The notes beneath the pieces were generated by a model. That model did no database searches. It was not told the DNA's origin and was given only the letters and a program-made list of their open reading frames with translations. Positions 54,038 to 64,000 of a DNA stretch of 64,000 nucleotides are shown here, one piece after another. The DNA is from Chroococcidiopsis sp. TS-821 (GTDB lineage: Bacteria; Cyanobacteriota; Cyanobacteriia; Cyanobacteriales; Chroococcidiopsidaceae). The stretch is from NCBI RefSeq assembly GCF_002939305.1, contig NZ_MVDI01000002.1, positions 62,001-126,000 on the forward strand. The letters are read 5' to 3'. Both the position numbers and the translations under genes were made by a program. Position 1 is the first letter of the stretch, and each line of letters opens with the position of its first letter.

Positions 54038-55027
54038 ATGAGAACGCTTTATTTTTTAGTTCCAGGAACAGGCGGTAAATTTGCTTGTGGTGGACTTTGG
54101 GCAGAGTTAAAAACCTTACACTTAGCAAAGCAAGTGTGTTGTGCAGAAGTTGTCACGTACCGCCAAAAAGAGAAAGATACGCTGTTTCTCGACGATCTAT
54201 TGCACAATCAAAATTTAGACGATGCGATTTTTGTCATCAGTTGGGGGTTTGATATTCCACAACTTGCGCGTAAACTCGCGGCTTATAACGTTGTTTATCA
54301 TGCACATAGTACAGGTTACGGATTCAAATTACCTGCAAGCATTCCAATTGTTACTGTCAGCCGGAATACAATGGGATATTGGGGACAACATGCACCCAAT
54401 TCATTAATTTACTATTTACCCAATCAAATATCTGACGAATTTCAAAATTTACATCTCGAACGCGATATTGATGTCTTAGTGCAAGCCCGAAAGTCTTCGC
54501 ATTATTTACTACAGCAATTAATTCCCGCGTTAAAACAGCGCTGCAATGTCGTTGTTGTTGATTCTTATGTAGAAGATTTAGCAGGGTTATTTAATCGGGC
54601 TAAAGTTTATCTCTACGACTCGGCTGAATATTGGGCAACACAAGGCGTTAGCGAAGGCTTTGGACTGCAACCAATGGAAGCTATGGCGTGCGGTTGTCAA
54701 GTTTTTTCTAGTGTTAACGGAGGACTTTCTGATTACTTAGACCCAGGTTTCAACTGCTATAAGATTGCTGGTTATGCACAAGATTATGATGTTAAACGAA
54801 TTTTAAAAGTAATAGAAAGATCAAAAGTAATTATGCCACCTAATCCATTGTTTACAGAATATAGAGCTCAAAATATTCTTAAACGCTTGCAAATCATTTT
54901 AGAGGATATCAACACTTTTTTTGATTGTAAGAAAAACTTATCTGGTAATATTCAAAATTTAACAAATACACGTGTATTACAACTAAGAATCCAGCGAGTA
55001 TTAAATAAGCTGAAGAATAAGCTTTGA
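54038..55027 (+). CDS. Glycosyltransferase (GT4-like), 329 residues
   Basis: The N-terminal domain opens with LVPGTGGKFACGG, and the C-terminal domain contains SEGFGLQPMEAMACGC followed by GGLSDYL, the usual retaining GT-B donor site. It is shorter than typical GT4 enzymes, with a compact acceptor domain. It is separate from the cluster at 300-28340 and has no neighbours of the same pathway. Start ATG 54038. Confidence 0.85.
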   Translation: MRTLYFLVPGTGGKFACGGLWAELKTLHLAKQVCCAEVVTYRQKEKDTLFLDDLLHNQNLDDAIFVISWGFDIPQLARKLAAYNVVYHAHSTGYGFKLPASIPIVTVSRNTMGYWGQHAPNSLIYYLPNQISDEFQNLHLERDIDVLVQARKSSHYLLQQLIPALKQRCNVVVVDSYVEDLAGLFNRAKVYLYDSAEYWATQGVSEGFGLQPMEAMACGCQVFSSVNGGLSDYLDPGFNCYKIAGYAQDYDVKRILKVIERSKVIMPPNPLFTEYRAQNILKRLQIILEDINTFFDCKKNLSGNIQNLTNTRVLQLRIQRVLNKLKNKL

Positions 55028-55045
55028 CTTTTGAGTTAATTATTA

Positions 55046-55079
55046 TACCCCCAATTACCAATTACCCATTACCCATTAA
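55046..55079. repeat. TTACCAATTACCC-type short repeat
   Basis: Tandem AATTACC/CATTACC words between two convergent genes, of the same type as 5811-5883 and 24604-24660. Confidence 0.5.
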
Positions 55080-56128
55080 TTTAAATCTTCGCGTACCACT
55101 CCATCAAAATTTAAGATGAAATCTGCACCATAAACTCGTGAGGGTGTTTGAAATCCAGGCTCAAATTGTCCTGCAAGCACTCGTGAAACAATTTCTACGG
55201 CTGTCATTGTGGTTAATGTATAACCTTCGGGACATTGCAAGCGCGATGTTGCCATTTTACCAGAATCATCTGCGACTTCTCCCCAGAGTAAACTTGTTCC
55301 TTGAGTGCGTTCTATCTCACTAGGTCCTGGTAATTGATTTTGAATCAAACGTTTTTGTAGGTTTTGCACGGGTGGTAAGCTTAATAATCCACCAAGATAG
55401 CGCGTTGCTATCATTCCTAGGCGCACTGGTGTGGGAAAGGCGGCGTAAACTTCAATGTTAGGAATACCTGTACTGTAAAAAGCGGTAGACACATCTCCCC
55501 AGGGAATTGTTACTGCGGTAACTGCGCCTCTACCAAAATCAATTGTGCGCGTTTTCCAAGCGGCGGGAACTGAAGTGAGAACTCCATTACGACGTACTAA
55601 ACCGCCTTTACCTTGCGCTTCGACCATTGTCTTTGCTGTTCCGCGTGAAATTCTGCCTAATGCTTGAAATGCAAGGGTGAGTTGTGTTGCAGTGGGAAGT
55701 CGGGCTTTGAGATGCGCAGCGAGACAATCTGAAGGAACAACATCAAAACCTACACCAGGAAGTAGCATAATTCCTGCGGTTTGGGCTGGGGAAGTTTGAG
55801 AAGCGATCGCTTCAAATACAGCAACTTCTCCAGTAATATCTAAATAATGCGTCTTCGCGCGCAAGCATCCAGCAACAAGTGATTCTGCTGTTTGTGAAAA
55901 AGGACCTGCACAGTTTAAAACAACTGGTACATCGGCTAACGCTTCGTCAACAGCGGCGGTGTCTTCGAGGGTGAATGTGCGATACTCTAGTCCTAGTTCT
56001 GTCGCTAATGGTGCTATTTTTTGAGAATTACGCCCTGCAAGAATTGGCGTTAGCGCTTTTTGTACTGCTAATCGCGCGATAAGTTCTCCTGTGTAACCGT
56101 TAGCACCGTATAGCAAAAATGATGACAT
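55076..56128 (-). CDS. Saccharopine-dehydrogenase-like NAD(P) oxidoreductase
   Basis: 350 residues with an N-terminal Rossmann motif LLYGANGYTGELIA and VVLNCAGPF near residue 70. This is the trans-acting enoyl reductase/saccharopine dehydrogenase-like family found in bacteria and plants; substrates are mostly unknown, and some act on lipids or polyketides. It faces the glycosyltransferase convergently. Confidence 0.85.
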   Translation of the reverse strand: MSSFLLYGANGYTGELIARLAVQKALTPILAGRNSQKIAPLATELGLEYRTFTLEDTAAVDEALADVPVVLNCAGPFSQTAESLVAGCLRAKTHYLDITGEVAVFEAIASQTSPAQTAGIMLLPGVGFDVVPSDCLAAHLKARLPTATQLTLAFQALGRISRGTAKTMVEAQGKGGLVRRNGVLTSVPAAWKTRTIDFGRGAVTAVTIPWGDVSTAFYSTGIPNIEVYAAFPTPVRLGMIATRYLGGLLSLPPVQNLQKRLIQNQLPGPSEIERTQGTSLLWGEVADDSGKMATSRLQCPEGYTLTTMTAVEIVSRVLAGQFEPGFQTPSRVYGADFILNFDGVVREDLN

Positions 56129-56450
56129 TTATGCAAAGGAGATGCTCTTCTAGAGGCAATACAACTGTAGAGGTGTTTGATGCTAATAAAAATCAACCGT
56201 TAGTATGATTTTTTATTGTTGCTATTTAATTCGCTGATTTTATAAAAAGAAATGAAATTATAATTCTATTTTAGAAGAAAGTGCTTGCGGAAACGAACCA
56301 CAAAGCACGCAGAGGAATAAAGAAAGATAAATTAATGAATCATAGAGTTTTTCTGGATAAAGAGAATGAGAATTGTTTTTTGTAGTTATTAATTTGAGAG
56401 ATAAGTTATCAAAATAATTAACCAATCTGTGTGCTAGTAAGGTGATTTTA
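56129..56450. other. Divergent intergenic region
   Basis: AT-rich, no gene. It should carry the promoters for the reductase (minus) and ABC transporter (plus). No clear operator was identified. Confidence 0.4.
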
Positions 56451-58259
56451 GTGTCGAAACAAAATTATAGTAAAAAACGTCGCCGCAAACAACATTCTCT
56501 CCAGCGCTTACTTGAATACATTCATCAATATCGCGGTCAAATTTGGATGGCGTCGCTGTATTCAGTGTTAAATAAAGTATTTGATTTAGCCCCACCTGCT
56601 TTAATTGGTATTGCCGTTGATGTCGTTGTCAATCAGCAAGATTCAATCATCGCTCGTTGGGGTATACACGATGTTTATGCACAATTTGTTATCCTTTCTA
56701 TTCTAACTGTTATTCTTTGGGTTTTTGAGTCAGTTTTTGAATACGCTCATTCCCGACAGTGGCGGAATTTAGCACAAAATATTCAACACGATTTACGTTT
56801 GGATACTTATCAACATCTACAAGAATTAGAATTAGCTTACTTTGAGGAACGAAGTACGGGCGGTTTGATGTCAATCTTGAGTGATGATATCAACCAGTTA
56901 GAACGATTTTTAGATATTGGTGCGAATGATTTAATTCAAGTCACAACAACGGTAGTTGTGATTGCGGGTGCTTTTTTTATTATGGCTCCGAGTGTGGCTT
57001 GGATGGCAATGCTTCCTATGCCTTTTATTCTTTGGGGTTCGGTGGCGTTTCAACGATTGTTAGCACCGCGTTATGCAGATGTGCGCGAGAAGGTGGGTTT
57101 TCTGAATTCGCGTTTGGCAAATAATTTGTCAGGAATGTTAACAATTAAAAGCTTTGTTGCTGAAGATTACGAAGCCCAACGGGTACAGGAGGAAAGTGAA
57201 GCTTATCGTCAAAGTAATAGAAAAGCGATCGCACTTTCTGCGGCGTTTGTGCCACTGATTCGCATGATTATTCTAGCAGGCTTTACCGCATTGTTACTCT
57301 ACGGTGGTTTAGCAGCGGTGCAGGGTACAATCACTGTCGGAACTTACAGCGTGTTGGTGTTTTTGATTCAGCGGTTATTATGGCCTTTAACGCGATTAGG
57401 CGAAACGTTCGATCAGTATCAACGCGCAATGGCTTCAACCAATCGCGTCATGAATTTACTCGATACTCCAGTGGCGATTCATACGGGGGATGTGGCGCTT
57501 CCTGTGGAGAAGGTACAGGGCGAAATTGAATTGCACAATGTCACTTTTGCTTACAATAAACGCGATCCGGTTATTGAAAATTTGTCGCTGTCGGTTCCGG
57601 CGGGAAAAACGATCGCAATTGTCGGTTCTACCGGATCGGGTAAAAGTACATTGGTCAAACTATTATTGCGGTTGTATGAAGTGCAATCGGGGCGCATTAC
57701 GCTTGACGGTATCGAGTTACGCGATTTGAGATTTGACGACCTGCGTCGCGCGATTGGGTTAGTTAGTCAAGATGTCTTTTTATTTCACGGTACAGTCGCC
57801 GAAAATATTGCTTATGGAAGTTTTGACGCGACACCTGCCGAAATTGTCCGCGCAGCTACAATAGCGGAAGCACACGAGTTTATTATGCAACTTCCTCAAG
57901 ATTACGATACCATTGTTGGCGAACGCGGACAGAAGTTATCGGGAGGACAAAGGCAAAGAATTGCGATCGCCCGCGCGGTTTTGAAAAATCCTCCGATTCT
58001 GATTTTAGATGAAGCGACTTCGGCAGTGGATAATGAAACTGAAGCTGCTATTCAACGATCGCTTGAGAAAATTACGGTCAATCGCACTACGATTGCGATC
58101 GCGCATCGGCTGTCTACTGTACGTAATGCCGATTGTATCTACGTTATGGAATACGGTAAGTTAGTTGAGAAAGGTACTCACGAACAACTTGTTGCCCAAC
58201 AAGGAATCTATGCGAGCCTTTGGCGGGTACAATCAGGTTTAACCGTTGCTAGTCACTAG
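56451..58259 (+). CDS. ABC transporter, fused membrane and ATPase domains
   Basis: 602 residues. The N-terminal 310 residues form a six-helix exporter domain; the C-terminal ATPase has Walker [10 protein letters not shown] near residue 393, signature [14 protein letters not shown] near 495 and Walker [14 protein letters not shown] near 518. This is the MsbA/multidrug or lipid half-transporter type, working as a dimer. GTG 56451 is preferred over GTG 56442 because AAGG lies 8 bases upstream of it. Confidence 0.93.
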   Translation: MSKQNYSKKRRRKQHSLQRLLEYIHQYRGQIWMASLYSVLNKVFDLAPPALIGIAVDVVVNQQDSIIARWGIHDVYAQFVILSILTVILWVFESVFEYAHSRQWRNLAQNIQHDLRLDTYQHLQELELAYFEERSTGGLMSILSDDINQLERFLDIGANDLIQVTTTVVVIAGAFFIMAPSVAWMAMLPMPFILWGSVAFQRLLAPRYADVREKVGFLNSRLANNLSGMLTIKSFVAEDYEAQRVQEESEAYRQSNRKAIALSAAFVPLIRMIILAGFTALLLYGGLAAVQGTITVGTYSVLVFLIQRLLWPLTRLGETFDQYQRAMASTNRVMNLLDTPVAIHTGDVALPVEKVQGEIELHNVTFAYNKRDPVIENLSLSVPAGKTIAIVGSTGSGKSTLVKLLLRLYEVQSGRITLDGIELRDLRFDDLRRAIGLVSQDVFLFHGTVAENIAYGSFDATPAEIVRAATIAEAHEFIMQLPQDYDTIVGERGQKLSGGQRQRIAIARAVLKNPPILILDEATSAVDNETEAAIQRSLEKITVNRTTIAIAHRLSTVRNADCIYVMEYGKLVEKGTHEQLVAQQGIYASLWRVQSGLTVASH

Positions 58260-58294
58260 TCACCACCTTAGAGTCTTTCAATTTTGAATTGCTT

Positions 58295-58723
58295 ATGTTT
58301 TTTGGTAGCCCTCAACCTCATTCTCAAGATACCTGGCGACGTCAATTAGATCAATTTGCCAAGGTCAATCAGCAAGAACTCGCAGCTTTATCTTGGGGAT
58401 TATGGCTAGAAAATGGCGACAGTCAAGGAACATTGGGAATTAATTTAAAACCCCAACCGCATTTTGTTTATTGTCCCAAATCAGCAATTGAAACCTTGAA
58501 TGATAATGTAGAAAATCAAATTCAAGAGATTCTAGGAATTATTGATAATCATCAACCTGAAAAAGAAGTTTTAATTATTGGCATTGGTAGCGAACAAATT
58601 AAGCTCATACATTATGAACCCGATCCTGCACCACCTATCTGTTACGCACAATTAGCAACTGATGTTAATACTTTATTAGAACGACTAGAGCAAGATTTGT
58701 TTGAACAAATCTCTTCAAAATGA
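58295..58723 (+). CDS. CcmS-like protein
   Basis: 142-residue cytosolic protein starting MFFGSPQP, with ELAALSWGLWLENGDSQGTL, then FVYCPKSAIETLN and a C-terminal DVNTLLERLEQDLFEQ helix. This matches my recollection of the cyanobacterial family now annotated as beta-carboxysome assembly chaperone CcmS. No carboxysome genes are nearby. A TTG at 58289 is also in frame; ATG is chosen. Confidence 0.6.
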   Translation: MFFGSPQPHSQDTWRRQLDQFAKVNQQELAALSWGLWLENGDSQGTLGINLKPQPHFVYCPKSAIETLNDNVENQIQEILGIIDNHQPEKEVLIIGIGSEQIKLIHYEPDPAPPICYAQLATDVNTLLERLEQDLFEQISSK

Positions 58724-58739
58724 GCAACTCAAAAGTATT

Positions 58740-59078
58740 ATGAATGACTCGGATACAAGAAAACTTCTTTCTGGATTAAGTCACGCGGCTTTAATGCTTA
58801 ACGCTGTTGTCATTCCAGTTCTTGTACCAATTGTTATCTTGCTAGCAACCAATGACCCAATTGTGCGTGGTAATGCTAAAGAAGCAATTAATTTTACAAT
58901 TAATATCATTATTTGTGCTGTCATTAGCACTATGCTCATTTTAGTGGAAGGTATTGGTGTTTTCTTACTCTTTCTCCTCGCTATTGTCAGCTTTATTATG
59001 CCATTGATTGCGACTATTTATGCTGTTAAAAATGTAAATAAGCCGTATCGTTACCCTTTGATATGGCATTTTTTCTAG
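58740..59078 (+). CDS. DUF4870 membrane protein
   Basis: 112 residues. LSGLSHAALMLNAVVIPVLV, then AKEAINFTINIIICAVIS and a third helix (FIMPLIATIYAVKN) give the three-span DUF4870 pattern. ATG 58740 is used; the frame extends upstream into the previous gene, which ends 17 bases before, so both are probably co-transcribed. The function of the family is unknown. Confidence 0.85.
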   Translation: MNDSDTRKLLSGLSHAALMLNAVVIPVLVPIVILLATNDPIVRGNAKEAINFTINIIICAVISTMLILVEGIGVFLLFLLAIVSFIMPLIATIYAVKNVNKPYRYPLIWHFF

Positions 59079-59209
59079 TAGGGAATTATGTGGAAAACTT
59101 AATTAAGTTTTAGACTTGGTGGAAGTAACTCGGAAAACACCTAAAAAGAGAGAATGATTCAAGAGCGCTATACTAAGTATTATTTGATTTTAAAGGTTAT
59201 CTCGGCAGA

Positions 59210-62200
59210 ATGCAGCCTGTTCCATCAACACGGCAAAATCAAATCAATCAACAGGAAAGTTCTGTAACTGTAAATACAGCAGTTTTCTTTGAACTATCTC
59301 CAGATTTACTGTGTGTCGTTAGTGAAGATGGGATTTTTAAGCAGGTAAATCCAGCTTTTCGCAAGACTTTAGGATATGCAGATGGAGAACTGTTAGAGCA
59401 AAAATTTATTGATTTGGTACATCCTGACGATCGCGCTGTGACAACAACGGCGATCGCCCAAATTCAAACAAGCGATCGACATACAGGATACTGTGAAAAT
59501 CGCTACCGCTGCTGTGACGGTTTGTATAAACACTTCGGATGGACGATCTGTTTTGATGTCAAAACAAAATTAGTTTATGGAATCGCCCGCGAACTGACGA
59601 CAATTACACCCACGCCAGAGACAACCCTTTATCGCACCTTAGCACGCAATCTGCCTCAAACTGCTGTCTTCGTATTTAATCGCGATCTGCGCTATGAGCT
59701 ATGTGAAGGGCAAGAAATAGCTAGTATGGGCTTGACCCAAGATGTCTTGGAAGGTAAAACAATTTGGGAAGCTTTACCACTAGATATTTGTCCAGAAATT
59801 GAGCCACTATATCGCGCAGCGCTGGCAGGACAAGAAATCGTAACAGAAATGGTTTGTTGCGGTCATCATTACGCTGTGCAAATTGTACCTGTGCGTAACG
59901 AACAGCAGGAAATTATTGCAGGGATGGCACTACTTCAAAATATTGACGAACGCAAGCAAAGCGAGGAAACAGTCCGACGACAGATCGAAGAAATTGAAGC
60001 TATTTACGCCTCCGCACCGATTGGATTGTGCTTTTTAGATACCGACTTGCGCTATGTGCGTGTCAACGATCGCTTAGCAGAAATTAATGGTATTCCAGCA
60101 GCAGAACACATCGGTAAATCGCTTGCAGAGATTATTCCGGAACTAGCGGCTACGCAAGCACCGTTATTTGCACGAGTAATTCAAACAGGAGAACCAATTT
60201 TAGATGTGGAAATACGGGGTACTACCCCTGCGCAACCAAAAATCGAACGCGACTGGCTAGTAAGTTATTACCCACTACATAATTGCGATAACCGCGTTGT
60301 GGGAATTAATATTGTCGTCCAGGAAATCACACAGCGCAAGCAACAAGCTGCTGAACTTGCAGAAAGAGAAAGACAATTAACAACAATTTTGGCGAATACT
60401 CCTGACGTGATTTGCCGTTACAGCAAAGACTTTCGCTACCTTTATATTAGTCCAGCTGCTGAACGAATTACAGGTATTCCTACGCAACAATTCATCGGCA
60501 AAACCAATGCCGAAATCGGGATACCAGAAACCTATACTAAAGCATGGGAAAATGCGATCGCTGAAGTTTTGACAACGGGGCATCAACAAACTTTAGAGTT
60601 CGACTTTTCCTTTGCGGGAAAAACGCGGTATTTCTACTCGATATTCATTCCAGAGTTGGCACCTGACGGTGCAGTAGAATCAGTACTTGTTGTCAGCCGC
60701 GATGTTACCGAACGCCGTCAAGCGGAAGAATCTTTAGCAAACAGTCAAGATTGGTTGCAACTGTCACAACAAGCAGGGCAAATTGGCGCGTTTGTTTGGG
60801 ACATGATTACAGGAGATATTGTTTGGACGCAACAACTAGAAATTCTCTATGGGTTAACTCCTGGTAGCTTTAGCGGTAATTACGAATCTTGGCGACAACA
60901 AGTTCACCCAGAAGACATTGTACGAATTGAGCAAAGTTTGCAAGAGAAAATCCAAACTCGCAGCGAAGAATGGCAAGATGATTTTCGGATCTTTCACGCT
61001 CAAACAGGGGAAATCCGCTGGATTGCAGCGAAAAGTCGCTTCTTTTACGATGATTCTGGGCAAGCAATCCGCATGATTGGCGTGAATCTGGATATCAGCG
61101 ATCGCAAACATACAGAAGAAGCGCTACGCGAAAGCGAACTGAATTATCGAATGCTGGCAGATACAATGCCACAGTTATTTTGGACAACGCTACCCGATGG
61201 CTATCACGAATACTACAACCAACGCTGGTACGACTACACCGGCTTGACGTTGGAAGAAACGAAAGGTACTGGTTGGAATCATGTCTTGCATCCTGACGAT
61301 CGACAACGCAGTTGGGAAGTTTGGCACGAGTCTTTGCGAACGGGAAAGGATTATGAAATTGAATATCGCTTTCGTCGCTTTGATGGCGAATATCGCTGGT
61401 TCTTAGGTAGGGCGTTTCCGTTGCGCGATGAAAATGGACAAATCATTCGCTGGTTCGGTTCGTGTACTGATATTCACGATCAAAAAATTGCCTTAGAAGA
61501 ACGCGATCGCGCTGTTGAACGCGAAAGATCTGCAAGATCCCAAGCAGAAGCCGCAAATCGCATCAAAGATGAATTTCTCGCAGTACTCTCGCACGAATTG
61601 CGATCGCCCCTTAATCCGATTTTGGGTTGGGCAAAACTTCTTTTGACTCGTCAATTTGACCAAGATACAACACGCAAGGCTTTACAAACAATCGAGCGCA
61701 ACGCCCAATTACAAACACGCCTCATTGAAGACTTACTCGATATCTCGCGCATTTTACGCGGTAAGCTGAGTTTAAATATTACCCAAGTTAATTTAGTGAC
61801 AATCGCCGAAGCTGCCCTAGAAACGGTACGACTCGCAGCGGAGGAAAAAGCGATTCACTTACAACTAATTGTTGCAGATTCAGTGCATTCTTCTGAATTT
61901 CTGATTGCGGGAGATGCAGCGCGGTTGCAGCAAATTGTGTGGAATCTCCTCTCAAATGCAGTCAAGTTTACTCCTAATGGCGGGCGCGTAGAGGTCAAGT
62001 TAGAGAAATTAGCATCTTCCGTACAAATTCAAGTCAGCGACACTGGTAAAGGAATTGCAGCAGAATTTCTTCCTCACGTGTTTGATTACTTCCGCCAAGC
62101 TGATAGTAGCACTACGCGCAAATTTGGTGGATTAGGGTTAGGACTTGCCATTGTCCGTCATTTAGTCGAATTACACGGCGGTACAGTGAAAGCTGATAGT

Positions 62201-62692
62201 CAAGGCGAAGGTAAAGGCGCAACGTTTAGCGTTACATTACCACTTCCCGCATCCGAAATCGCGGATGAAACGTCGGGCGATTGCATTCATTACAATGACT
62301 CCGATCTACCACTATTGGGAATTTGCGCCTTAATCGTTGATGACGAAGCAGATATGCGCGAATTACTCGTTGTGACTTTAGAACAATATGGCGCGCAAGT
62401 CACTGCTGCTGCATCAGCCAGCGAAGTTTTAGAAAAGCTACCACAACAGTATCAGATTTTAATTAGCGATATTGGAATGCCTAATGTTGATGGCTATACA
62501 TTAATGCGGCAAATTAGAACTTTACCACCTGAACAAGGCGGATCGATACCGGCGATCGCGCTTACAGCTTATGCGAGTGAAACCGATCAACAAGCTGCGA
62601 TCGCCGCTGGGTTTAATCGACACGTAGCAAAACCCGTCGAACCTGCTAAATTGTTAGCAACCATTGTTAATTTATTAAACAAAAAATCATAA
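59210..62692 (+). CDS. Hybrid sensor histidine kinase with six PAS domains and receiver
   Basis: 1160-residue cytosolic sensor. Six PAS units follow one another over about residues 20-770 (PDLLCVV, PQTAVFVF, APIGLCFL, TPDVICRY, IGAFVWDM and MPQLFWTT mark their starts). HisKA has H795 in LSHELRSP, HATPase has NLLSNAVKF and GLGLGLAIV, and a C-terminal receiver has D1087 (SDIGMPN) and a conserved K in VAKPVEP. There is no transmembrane segment. It likely senses redox, light or small ligands through PAS and passes phosphate to its own receiver. Its end overlaps the convergent small gene by 6 bases. Confidence 0.95.
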   Translation: MQPVPSTRQNQINQQESSVTVNTAVFFELSPDLLCVVSEDGIFKQVNPAFRKTLGYADGELLEQKFIDLVHPDDRAVTTTAIAQIQTSDRHTGYCENRYRCCDGLYKHFGWTICFDVKTKLVYGIARELTTITPTPETTLYRTLARNLPQTAVFVFNRDLRYELCEGQEIASMGLTQDVLEGKTIWEALPLDICPEIEPLYRAALAGQEIVTEMVCCGHHYAVQIVPVRNEQQEIIAGMALLQNIDERKQSEETVRRQIEEIEAIYASAPIGLCFLDTDLRYVRVNDRLAEINGIPAAEHIGKSLAEIIPELAATQAPLFARVIQTGEPILDVEIRGTTPAQPKIERDWLVSYYPLHNCDNRVVGINIVVQEITQRKQQAAELAERERQLTTILANTPDVICRYSKDFRYLYISPAAERITGIPTQQFIGKTNAEIGIPETYTKAWENAIAEVLTTGHQQTLEFDFSFAGKTRYFYSIFIPELAPDGAVESVLVVSRDVTERRQAEESLANSQDWLQLSQQAGQIGAFVWDMITGDIVWTQQLEILYGLTPGSFSGNYESWRQQVHPEDIVRIEQSLQEKIQTRSEEWQDDFRIFHAQTGEIRWIAAKSRFFYDDSGQAIRMIGVNLDISDRKHTEEALRESELNYRMLADTMPQLFWTTLPDGYHEYYNQRWYDYTGLTLEETKGTGWNHVLHPDDRQRSWEVWHESLRTGKDYEIEYRFRRFDGEYRWFLGRAFPLRDENGQIIRWFGSCTDIHDQKIALEERDRAVERERSARSQAEAANRIKDEFLAVLSHELRSPLNPILGWAKLLLTRQFDQDTTRKALQTIERNAQLQTRLIEDLLDISRILRGKLSLNITQVNLVTIAEAALETVRLAAEEKAIHLQLIVADSVHSSEFLIAGDAARLQQIVWNLLSNAVKFTPNGGRVEVKLEKLASSVQIQVSDTGKGIAAEFLPHVFDYFRQADSSTTRKFGGLGLGLAIVRHLVELHGGTVKADSQGEGKGATFSVTLPLPASEIADETSGDCIHYNDSDLPLLGICALIVDDEADMRELLVVTLEQYGAQVTAAASASEVLEKLPQQYQILISDIGMPNVDGYTLMRQIRTLPPEQGGSIPAIALTAYASETDQQAAIAAGFNRHVAKPVEPAKLLATIVNLLNKKS

Positions 62693-63034
62693 ATCTTGAG
62701 TTAAGATAAGTGTCATTGCTTGCTGTAGAATCTCTTCTTGATTAACCTTTTTTGCTAGTTCATCCGGTTGATAGCGTCCTTCTTCAACCTCTAACGAAGC
62801 GCGATCAATTGCTTCTGGATAAGCCTCTTCTAAAGCAATCCGTAAATCTTCTGGTGGTAAGTAATAACCACCAGCCTGGCGACGTTTGTTCTTTTCTTGA
62901 ATCATCCGAACGGAATTACGAATTGATACTTCCCACGCTCGCGTAGAACGGTTTTCGACGTATTGTTTGATAAGATAAATCAAAAGGATGACTGCATAAC
63001 TGCTAATCGCACTAATTTTATCATCGCGACTCAT
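62687..63034 (-). CDS. Hypothetical protein, N-terminal hydrophobic segment
   Basis: 115 residues. One hydrophobic segment (YAVILLIYLIKQYV) is followed by a charged helical stretch with KNKRRQAGGYYLPPEDLR, ALEEAYPEAIDRASLEVEEG and a C-terminal helix. I recall similar cyanobacterial proteins of unknown function. Its ATG lies inside the last codons of the preceding 32-residue frame, in another frame, so it is coupled to it. Confidence 0.75.
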   Translation of the reverse strand: MSRDDKISAISSYAVILLIYLIKQYVENRSTRAWEVSIRNSVRMIQEKNKRRQAGGYYLPPEDLRIALEEAYPEAIDRASLEVEEGRYQPDELAKKVNQEEILQQAMTLILTQDL

Positions 63035-63119
63035 TTACTTCGAGTTCTTCAACAATGGCTAATGCGCCTTTGATATCGCCTTGTAAGAGTAATTCTTTAA
63101 GCGTAAATAACTCTTCCAT
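63021..63119 (-). CDS. 32-residue small protein between hydrolase and 62687 gene
   Basis: Encodes MEELFTLKELLLQGDIKGAL then AIVEELEVNESR. Its ATG overlaps the hydrolase stop (TGATG) and its own stop lies 11 bases inside the next gene, so all three minus-strand genes form one translationally coupled unit. The leucine-rich helix looks genuine. It may be the N-terminal part of the following protein, separated by a frameshift. Confidence 0.55.
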   Translation of the reverse strand: MEELFTLKELLLQGDIKGALAIVEELEVNESR

Positions 63120-64000
63120 CACTCAGTAATAAAGTTTAAAATGTGTTCGGCTGCGATCTGCGGTTGTTCGAGATGCGGTACGTGACCGCAGTCTTTAATC
63201 CAAGCAAGTTTACTCTGGGGGATCGCTTGTTGAAACTTCTCAGCATCTTTAGTTCCTAAAATGCGATCGTCTTCTCCCCACAAAATCAGCGTTGGTTGCT
63301 CGATTTGCGCTAGCTTTTCTTTAAAAGAAGTATAACCCCCACTTTTTGTAAAAGCAATTAAAGCTTGATTCCATCCAGGCATATTTAAATGTAATGCTGC
63401 ACATAATTGCGCATCAACTGAAGCTAAACTTTTATTTTTATACGCTGCCCGACTAATACTATTACGTACTCTAGGATTGCGTAAAAACTCTGTTGCCAGT
63501 CGATCGAACGGTGGAAACATCAACTTTCCCATCGCCGAACCTGCAGTAAATCCGGCACTATCTATTAATACTAGTTTTTTGACAACTTCTGGATAATTTA
63601 GCGTAAAATCAATCGCAGCTGCACCTCCCATCGATGCACCAACTAAAATTACAGGTTGATGAATTAACGTTTTCCAGAAACAATACAAATGTGTTTTAAT
63701 TGTGCTTGGGCTTAAAGCTAAATTGGCAATTCTTTCGGTAAAGCCAAACCCTAATAAATCAACAGCCCAAGTTTTATTTTGAGCTGCTAATATCGGTAGC
63801 AAGCGACGAAATTCTAAAACAGAACTATCAAAACCATGTAAAAGTAAAATGGGTTGACCGCCGTTACCTTTTTGAATATAAGCTGTAGTAATGGCTTTGG
63901 CAAACGGAGTTGCGATCGCCTGAAATTGAATACTTTTTGCAAGTTCAATTGACGTTGGTTCGGTGAGTTGATTAATTAAGTTATTTAAATCAATTTTCAT
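63119..64000 (-). CDS. Alpha/beta hydrolase
   Basis: 293 residues. The oxyanion segment is LLLHGFDSSVLEFR, nucleophile S123 lies in GASMGG, the acid is in LWGEDDRIL near 245, and the catalytic base is H273 in DCGHVPHLEQP. Esterase, lipase-like or C-C hydrolase activity is possible; the substrate is unknown. The start codon is the very last codon of the window, so an earlier start outside cannot be ruled out. Confidence 0.9.
   Translation of the reverse strand: MKIDLNNLINQLTEPTSIELAKSIQFQAIATPFAKAITTAYIQKGNGGQPILLLHGFDSSVLEFRRLLPILAAQNKTWAVDLLGFGFTERIANLALSPSTIKTHLYCFWKTLIHQPVILVGASMGGAAAIDFTLNYPEVVKKLVLIDSAGFTAGSAMGKLMFPPFDRLATEFLRNPRVRNSISRAAYKNKSLASVDAQLCAALHLNMPGWNQALIAFTKSGGYTSFKEKLAQIEQPTLILWGEDDRILGTKDAEKFQQAIPQSKLAWIKDCGHVPHLEQPQIAAEHILNFITE

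Overview
The window reads as cyanobacterial chromosome. The palindrome GCGATCGC (HIP1) and its core GATCGC occur throughout, base composition is moderately AT-rich, and several genes are typical of cyanobacteria: LL-diaminopimelate aminotransferase, a CcmS-like protein, a multi-PAS hybrid kinase, a DUF4870 protein and a Uma2 nuclease. The genus cannot be fixed from the sequence.

Region 1 (about 300-28340) is one long plus-strand biosynthetic cluster. It opens with a fatty acyl-AMP ligase, a membrane desaturase, a free acyl carrier protein and a diiron enzyme whose ligand spacing resembles AurF; CylC-type halogenases are the obvious relatives. A complete PKS module (KS-AT-KR-ACP) follows, then a second PKS (KS-AT-ACP) whose KS and AT have both lost catalytic residues, then an unrecognised 623-residue protein with a TubC-like docking domain, and an SDR. 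Without a break it runs into a sugar and lipid block: two MGDG-synthase-like glycosyltransferases, UDP-galactopyranose mutase, a methyltransferase, three other glycosyltransferases, a Wzx-like flippase, a fatty-acid-hydroxylase-type enzyme and a 14-TM MFS exporter. No thioesterase is seen. The best reading is a modified fatty acid extended once by PKS1, then glycosylated (perhaps with galactofuranose) and exported.

Region 2 (about 29480-46930) is a defence island resembling class 1 DISARM. It holds an Xre regulator, a SNF2 helicase (DrmD-like), an N6-adenine methyltransferase whose frame breaks exactly at an A-AAA-AAG heptamer, a RelE/ParE-UvrD fusion, and a very large DUF1998 helicase with a C-terminal nuclease-like domain. 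Two arrays of palindromic repeats and a small IS200-like (RAYT-type) transposase sit inside the operon.

Region 3 (about 46900-52000) is a loose stretch with a secreted hypothetical protein, a GIY-YIG remnant, a CPXCG cysteine-rich protein, a MutY-like glycosylase and an amine oxidase, separated by decayed-looking gaps.

Region 4 (about 52000-64000) is ordinary chromosome: Uma2 protein, DapL, a glycosyltransferase, a saccharopine-dehydrogenase-like reductase, an ABC exporter, a CcmS-like protein, a DUF4870 protein, a six-PAS hybrid histidine kinase, and a minus-strand operon of an alpha/beta hydrolase plus two small proteins. No rRNA, tRNA or CRISPR array was recognised.
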